NCBI GenBank assembly: GCA_009377745.1
Contig: WHTK01000031.1
Location: forward strand, 1-36,099
Reading direction: 5' to 3'
DNA: 36,099 bases
Origin: Dehalococcoidia bacterium
Lineage (GTDB): Bacteria; Chloroflexota; Dehalococcoidia; DSTF01; WHTK01
Part shown: piece by piece, positions 32,774 through 36,099 of the stretch
Layout of the letters: every line of letters starts with the position of its first letter
How positions within the stretch are numbered: position 1 is the first letter of the stretch
Notes under the pieces: model-generated
Told to the model about the DNA's origin: nothing
Database searches by the model: none
The model's input: only the letters and a program-made list of their open reading frames with translations
Program-made: the position numbers and the translations under genes

Positions 32774-32812
32774 ACCTCTCCCCCTGGCCACCTCTCCATC
32801 GACGGAGAGGCG
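32774..32812 (-). repeat. Family H end used as ribosome-binding site
   Basis: On the minus strand GGGGGAGAGGTA lies immediately before ATG 32772. This is the same right end that encodes GGEV in the intragenic copies, here placed just before a start codon instead of inside a gene. Confidence 0.8.
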
Positions 32813-32827
32813 GTACGTTGTTGGGTG

Positions 32828-32898
32828 AGGTTAGAACCAGGGGCATGCTAGCCGGGCAGGACGGCGCAGCCGCGCGACAGCGCCGCCGCGCCTGCTGG
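32828..32898 (+). repeat. Family C bipartite repeat, copy 4 (hairpin 1 partial)
   Basis: GGTTAGAACCAGGGGCATGC, then GGGCAGGACGGCGCAGCCGC with GACA loop and GCGCCGCCGCGCCTGCTGG. The left arm of hairpin 1 is lost. A family F unit follows (about 32948-32994). Confidence 0.7.
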
Positions 32899-33074
32899 GA
32901 GGCCGCAGACATTTTGTAGGAACGAGAAGTGGCATGGAAACGAAGCGCCAAAGGTTGCCACGCCTCGGCTATCGCCGATGGCTCGCAACGACATAGACCA
33001 ACGCCGAAGGGGGCGTCTGTCTTCAGTTGGGACGCGTTTAAAGCGATTCGTATCTCGGGGGTGTGTCCGAAAGC

Positions 33075-33110
33075 CACCTCACCCCAACCCTCTCCTGGAA
33101 GGAGAGGGGG
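33075..33110. repeat. Family I inverted repeat
   Basis: CACCTCACCCCAACCCTCTCC followed by TGGAAGGAGAGGGGG; CCTCTCC and GGAGAGG pair around TGGAA-type loop bases. Part of the repeat-filled gap 32813-33373, which contains no gene. Confidence 0.65.
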
Positions 33111-33152
33111 CAGGTCTGTCTCAATGAGGTGGGTCGGATAATCAGACCACGT

Positions 33153-33182
33153 GTGGGAGGGCGCACGGCCGTGCGCCCCTAC
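33153..33182. repeat. Family A palindrome
   Basis: GTGGGAGGGCGCACGGCC followed by GTGCGCCCCTAC; the right arm is the standard one, the left has drifted at its outer end. Confidence 0.85.
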
Positions 33183-33210
33183 ATAGATTGCGGCGTGAGG
33201 TGTGTGTGCA

Positions 33211-33237
33211 GTACCCCGGCCTGAAGGCCGGGGCATC
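33211..33237 (+). repeat. Family C hairpin 1 alone
   Basis: GTACCCCGGCCTGAAGGCCG and GGGCAT. Compared with copy 1 both arms of the stem have changed together (AGCC/GGCT to GGCC/GGCC), which preserves pairing. Hairpin 2 is absent. Confidence 0.8.
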
Positions 33238-33290
33238 GGCGAGGCATTCGCAAGCGACCGGTTAGGGGCCAAGTAGTTGGCTGGCCAAAA

Positions 33291-33343
33291 TCGTCCTTCA
33301 AGAGTCCTTCGATTCAACTCAGGATGAACCTCAGGACGAGCGG
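33291..33343. repeat. Family D repeat, two overlapping copies
   Basis: TCGTCCTTCAAGAGTCCTTCG then ACTCAGGATGAACCTCAGGA CGAGCGG (two pieces). Family D pairs TCCTTCGA with CTCAGGA; this copy appears nested inside another. Confidence 0.7.
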
Positions 33344-33373
33344 ATGCCCTATGGTCTAGGTGCGCATCGAGCG

Positions 33374-34402
33374 TCATTGGGGGCGCCGGATGCGGAGTCG
33401 GTAGATCTCCTGGTCGCGGGCGCCAAGGTCGTACTTGTAGGGCTCGTTGCCGCGAAGGAAATCGATGCCGGTCTTGCCGTTTTCGATGGCCCACCGGAGG
33501 CAGAGGGCTTTGGAGACAAGGCCGACGGAGAGCGCAGAAAACTCCGGGTCGTAGCCGGAGTTGTAGAGGTAGAGGTGGCTACCGGCGTCGAAACAGAGGA
33601 CTGAGGCAGCGGGCCGGTTGTTGATGTTGAGCATGAAGAGGCGAATGAGGCCGGCGGCGGAGAGGGCGGACGCCATGCGGAGGAAGAAGGAGGTCATTTC
33701 ATCCGTCATGAAGTCGGTTTTGTCCTGGCGGCTGCGAGTGTGGAGGTCGAGGAAGGTCTCCATGGCGGCGACGACATCGCTCTGCTCAGAGAGGACATCG
33801 TGGTGGACGCCGCCGCCGCTTTCGAAGAGGCGGCGGATCTTGCGGCGCAGCTCGTGGCGATCCTTCTTATTGAGGGAGGCGAGGTAGCTCTCCCAGTCGG
33901 CGGGCAGGGCGAGGCGGGGGGCGACGGCCTCGGCCTCCTCGGAAACGGCGAAGCCGGCATCGCGGGCCAGAGGGGGCAGGTGCCGACGGGTGAGAGAACT
34001 CGACATAAGGCCCCAAAGGTCGAGCTCGGACCAGTCGAGGGTGGTGATCTGGCGCCAGATATCGGCGCAGGCGGCTTCGGCGTGGGTCGGCGACTTGAGG
34101 ATGTCCATGAAGTCGCAGATATTGGGGTCGCCGATGAAGGTAAGGCGGTCATCGAGGAGCATTAGGGGCGCTACACCCGTGACTTCGGGATTGATTTGAA
34201 GCGGCGCCGCAACCCCATCCAGCCCAATGCCGGCAGCGTCGCGGGTCGAGGCAGTTAGGAAAAGGGGCTCACAGCGGTCGCCGAACTCGGAGAGCCAGGT
34301 GCGGAGCCAGACGGGGTGGAGGAAGGGAAGGCGCTCGTCTTGTTGGGCGAGGAGCTCTTCCATGGCGAAGTCGATATCGGTGATTTCGGGGGGCGCTTGC
34401 AA
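33374..34402 (-). CDS. BioF2-like (CelD-type) GNAT acetyltransferase
   Basis: Cytoplasmic protein of 342 aa with the Acetyltransf_6 fold. Typical motifs are SLNKKDRHELRRKIRRL near residue 180, then FFLRMASALSAAGLIRLFML, LYLYNSGYDPEFSALSVGLV and IDFLRGNEPYKYDLGA near the C-terminus. Relatives acylate polysaccharide precursors or peptidoglycan amino groups, and some are tRNA-dependent (Fem-like). It lies on the same strand as the glycosyltransferase and deacetylase genes, about 600 bases upstream, separated by repeats. The start is ATG 34402. Confidence 0.9.
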   Translation of the reverse strand: MQAPPEITDIDFAMEELLAQQDERLPFLHPVWLRTWLSEFGDRCEPLFLTASTRDAAGIGLDGVAAPLQINPEVTGVAPLMLLDDRLTFIGDPNICDFMDILKSPTHAEAACADIWRQITTLDWSELDLWGLMSSSLTRRHLPPLARDAGFAVSEEAEAVAPRLALPADWESYLASLNKKDRHELRRKIRRLFESGGGVHHDVLSEQSDVVAAMETFLDLHTRSRQDKTDFMTDEMTSFFLRMASALSAAGLIRLFMLNINNRPAASVLCFDAGSHLYLYNSGYDPEFSALSVGLVSKALCLRWAIENGKTGIDFLRGNEPYKYDLGARDQEIYRLRIRRPQ

Positions 34403-34493
34403 GCTGACCTGCCTTGGGCGGCACTAACGTTTACGTACGCAGTAGATATTACGGTGGGGGTTAGGGGGCGTCAACGAAGAGAGGGTGGGGGTT

Positions 34494-34540
34494 AGGAGCT
34501 AGAAGTTGGAAGTTCGAGATTGGAGGTTGGAAGTTTGAGA
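34494..34540. repeat. Family E degenerate stretch
   Basis: AGGAGCTAGAAGTTGGAAGT followed by TCGAGATTGGAGGTTGGAAG and TTTGAGA; closest relative is the stretch at 30504-30548. It opens the repeat-only gap 34403-34910. Confidence 0.6.
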
Positions 34541-34567
34541 CGGAGGGCGTCGGCTGTTGAGTGGCGG

Positions 34568-34645
34568 TACCCCAGCCTGAAGACTGGGGCATGGCGGGGA
34601 GGGCAGGGCGGCTGCGCATCGCTGTCGCGCTGCTGCGCCTGCTGC
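34568..34645 (+). repeat. Family C bipartite repeat, copy 6
   Basis: TACCCCAGCCTGAAGACTGG and GGCAT, then GGGCAGGGCGGCTGCGCATC with GCTGTCGCGCTGCTGCGCC. A worn hairpin 1 (GTACGCTGGCTGAAACCCGG) follows at about 34663-34688. Confidence 0.8.
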
Positions 34646-34711
34646 GTGGGCGTTGGGTGTTCGTACGCTGGCTGAAACCCGGCGGCATGAGGCTTGGCGT
34701 GGGGAGTGGAG

Positions 34712-34789
34712 TACCCCACCTGAAGACTGGGGCATGGCTAGGAGGGCAGGACGGCTGCGCATCGCTGCCGCGCTGCTGCGCCTGCTGCG
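34712..34789 (+). repeat. Family C bipartite repeat, copy 7
   Basis: TACCCCACCTGAAGACTGGG and GCAT, then GGGCAGGACGGCTGCGCATC. Very close to copy 6, 144 bases away, so the two probably arose by local duplication. Confidence 0.8.
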
Positions 34790-34840
34790 TAGGGCGGGGC
34801 GTTGGTGCGAGTGCTGGTGGTTGAGCGTGGATAGGAGTGG

Positions 34841-34864
34841 GCCTTCGACGTGGCTCAGGATGTA
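34841..34864. repeat. Family D repeat
   Basis: GCCTTCGACGTGGCTCAGGA followed by TGTA. Confidence 0.65.
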
Positions 34865-34910
34865 CTTCGCCCTGGCGGTTGATCGCCTCGCAAAGAGGAG
34901 GAGCTCAGGG

Positions 34911-35249
34911 CTATTCGGTGAGGGAGACTTCGATGTGGTCGCCGGCGACGCGGACGTGGTAGATGGGGAGGTCACAGATGTTGGTGGGGCCGCCGAGGCG
35001 GGCGCCGGTCTCGAGGTCGAAGATGCCGTAGTGGATTGGGCACCAGACTTTGTCTTCATCGACGACGCTGAAGTGGAACTGGAACTGGTTGTGGGGGCAG
35101 AGGTTGCTGAAGGCGTGGAAGCGGCCTTTCCAGTAGGAGACGCCGATTTCCTGGCCTTCGAGGAAGTAACGGCGGATTTTGCCTTCGCGCAACTCGCCTC
35201 TGCCGGTTAGGAAGTCGGAGATGGGCGCGATGGTGACGTAGCCGGCCAT
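34911..35249 (-). CDS. Rieske [2Fe-2S] ferredoxin-like protein
   Basis: Single-domain Rieske protein of 112 aa. The cluster ligands are complete: CPH, 16 residues, CPIH (residues about 51 to 73), then the usual YGIFDLETGARLGGPTN and DLPIYHVRVAGDHIEV. There is no signal peptide or anchor, so it is a soluble electron carrier, probably the ferredoxin partner of an oxygenase or the small subunit of a reductase. It is the second complete gene of the minus-strand group and lies downstream of the LLM oxidoreductase gene, a possible redox partner, although about 220 bases of repeats lie between them. Confidence 0.93.
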   Translation of the reverse strand: MAGYVTIAPISDFLTGRGELREGKIRRYFLEGQEIGVSYWKGRFHAFSNLCPHNQFQFHFSVVDEDKVWCPIHYGIFDLETGARLGGPTNICDLPIYHVRVAGDHIEVSLTE

Positions 35250-35329
35250 TGAGGTAGTTTAGCGGGTCGGAGGTGTTGAGGACGACGGGGGAGTGGGCTC
35301 AAGTCATGGGGCTTGGTGGAGGACAGGAT

Positions 35330-35357
35330 GTAGGGGCGCACGGCCGTGCGCCCCTAC
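35330..35357. repeat. Family A palindrome
   Basis: GTAGGGGCGC + ACGGCCGT + GCGCCCCTAC, perfect, identical to the copy at 19098-19125. It lies between the LLM and Rieske genes. Confidence 0.9.
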
Positions 35358-35403
35358 GTTGAGATGGTGCCTAGAAGAACGTGGGTCATATCGCGGACGT
35401 TTG

Positions 35404-35432
35404 GCTCGTCCTTCGAGTGCCTCAGGACGAGC
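35404..35432. repeat. Family D repeat
   Basis: GGCTCGTCCTTCGAGTGCC followed by TCAGGACGAGC, a near-perfect inverted repeat (GCTCGTCCT / AGGACGAGC); near-identical to the intragenic copy at 25539-25568. Confidence 0.8.
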
Positions 35433-35473
35433 GGAATGGGAACCGGGCGCATCCCCAATCGCGGGGCCGTGTA

Positions 35474-36099
35474 TTAATCAGCGTTGAGGTGGAAGGCGCC
35501 GGCGAGGAGGCCATAGGAGTGCTTGCGGGCGGCGTGGTCGTGGATGACGGTGATCAGCATGAGCTCTTCGAGGTTGAGCTGGCCGGCGATGTCCTGGAGC
35601 TGGTCGTGGACGTGGTCGATGCTGCCGACGAGGACTCGGGGCCACTCTTCGCCTTCGTTGGCTGAAGGGGTGTCGGGTAGGTCATGGAGGCGGGCGAGGG
35701 CGTCTTCGGGTGTCGGGATGGGACCGCGCTCGCCGAGGTCGCGCAGGCGGCGGCGAAGTCGCTGGCTGGCGTAGAGGCGCTGGGCTTCGGCGTCGGTTTC
35801 GGCAACGATTGCCCCGATGGCGATCAGCGCTTGAGGGGCAGAGAGGTAGCCGGACGGACAGAAGTTGGCCTGGTAGTGCTCGATGCTGGCGCGGGTGGCG
35901 ACGGGGTTGATGAAGTGCGCGGCGGCGTAGGGCAAGCCGAGCTGAGCGGCGGCGGAGGCGCTCCAGCCGCTGGAGCCGAGCAGCCAGACCTCGGGGGCGC
36001 CGGGCATGGCGGGCGAGACGTGGACGTTGCTGAAGGCGTGCTTCTCCGGGAAGAGGCCGTGGAGGAAGGCGAGGAGCTCCGGCAGCTGCTGGCCAACTT
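35474..36099 (-). CDS. LLM-class flavin-dependent oxidoreductase, C-terminal part
   Basis: Luciferase-like F420 or FMN oxidoreductase. The frame is open to the window end, so the N-terminal part is missing. Visible are PELLAFLHGLFPEKHAF, EVWLLGSSGWSASAAAQLGL followed by PYAAAHFINP (the conserved second-half strand of the MsnO8-like subfamily), GAIVAETDAEAQRLYASQ and VLVGSIDHVHDQLQDIAGQ, LNLEELMLITVIHDHAARKH at the C-terminus. The ATG at 36007 is internal. The cofactor cannot be decided from this part. Confidence 0.9.
   Translation of the reverse strand, partial: VGQQLPELLAFLHGLFPEKHAFSNVHVSPAMPGAPEVWLLGSSGWSASAAAQLGLPYAAAHFINPVATRASIEHYQANFCPSGYLSAPQALIAIGAIVAETDAEAQRLYASQRLRRRLRDLGERGPIPTPEDALARLHDLPDTPSANEGEEWPRVLVGSIDHVHDQLQDIAGQLNLEELMLITVIHDHAARKHSYGLLAGAFHLNAD

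Noticed and set aside
31375..32919. A 514-residue open frame on the plus strand across the glycosyltransferase gene
   Set aside because: It is the antisense shadow of a clear GT4 gene, with glycine/aspartate/valine-rich composition typical of GC-rich antisense frames. Similar shadows at 14094-15596 and 10107-11099 were dropped for the same reason.

Overview
The window is a mosaic of three blocks that differ visibly in base composition and gene style. (1) Positions 1-2854 look actinobacterial and GC-rich. They hold an alanine/serine racemase start and a VanY-type D,D-carboxypeptidase on the minus strand, divergent from an OmpR-type response regulator and its histidine kinase. This resembles a glycopeptide-sensing cell-wall cassette. 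(2) Positions about 2880-7240 are less GC-rich and decayed. A MerR regulator is cut off at about 2880, followed by an intact MFS exporter, a membrane protein broken by two frameshifts and a two-gene unknown operon broken by several frameshifts and a stop. The block ends at a 42-base 3' fragment of a tRNA-Arg(UCG) gene, which looks like an attachment site of an integrated element. (3) Positions about 7290-36099 are a high-GC chromosomal backbone. I place it tentatively in the Chloroflexota or a neighbouring phylum, from gene content only (long NrdJ, CcsB, greA-lysS, GYD, Lhr helicase, LLM oxidoreductase).

Backbone genes in order: RDD membrane protein (-), B12-dependent ribonucleotide reductase nrdJ (+), cytochrome c assembly ccsB and a secreted hypothetical (+), a TauE/SafE-like permease (-), amidohydrolase, thpR, greA, lysS, DinB-like and HAD genes (+), a frameshifted Nudix gene and serS (+), a GYD protein and a methyltransferase (+), an unknown protein and a giant Lhr-type helicase (-), a cupin (+), then a minus-strand series: PIG-L deacetylase, anchored hypothetical, MshA-like glycosyltransferase, BioF2-like GNAT, Rieske protein and a partial LLM oxidoreductase.

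The most striking feature is a dense population of short palindromic repeats (families A-H, defined in the entries) in block 3. Families A, B and C sit mostly between genes, with B and A forming a composite of fixed spacing. Family H lies almost only inside genes. nrdJ and the Lhr helicase carry modular insertions in the order A, D, G, H, and all eight intragenic H copies are read in the same one of six frames, giving a peptide ending ERGPGGEV or EQGPGGEV followed directly by host sequence. A ninth H copy sits just before the glycosyltransferase start and supplies its ribosome-binding site. I know of the Rickettsia and Wolbachia palindromic elements as analogues, but not of this family. Two octanucleotide tandem arrays, a GA tract and several genes with probable CTG or ACG starts add to the oddity of the block.

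All identifications were made by reading motifs; no database search was run.
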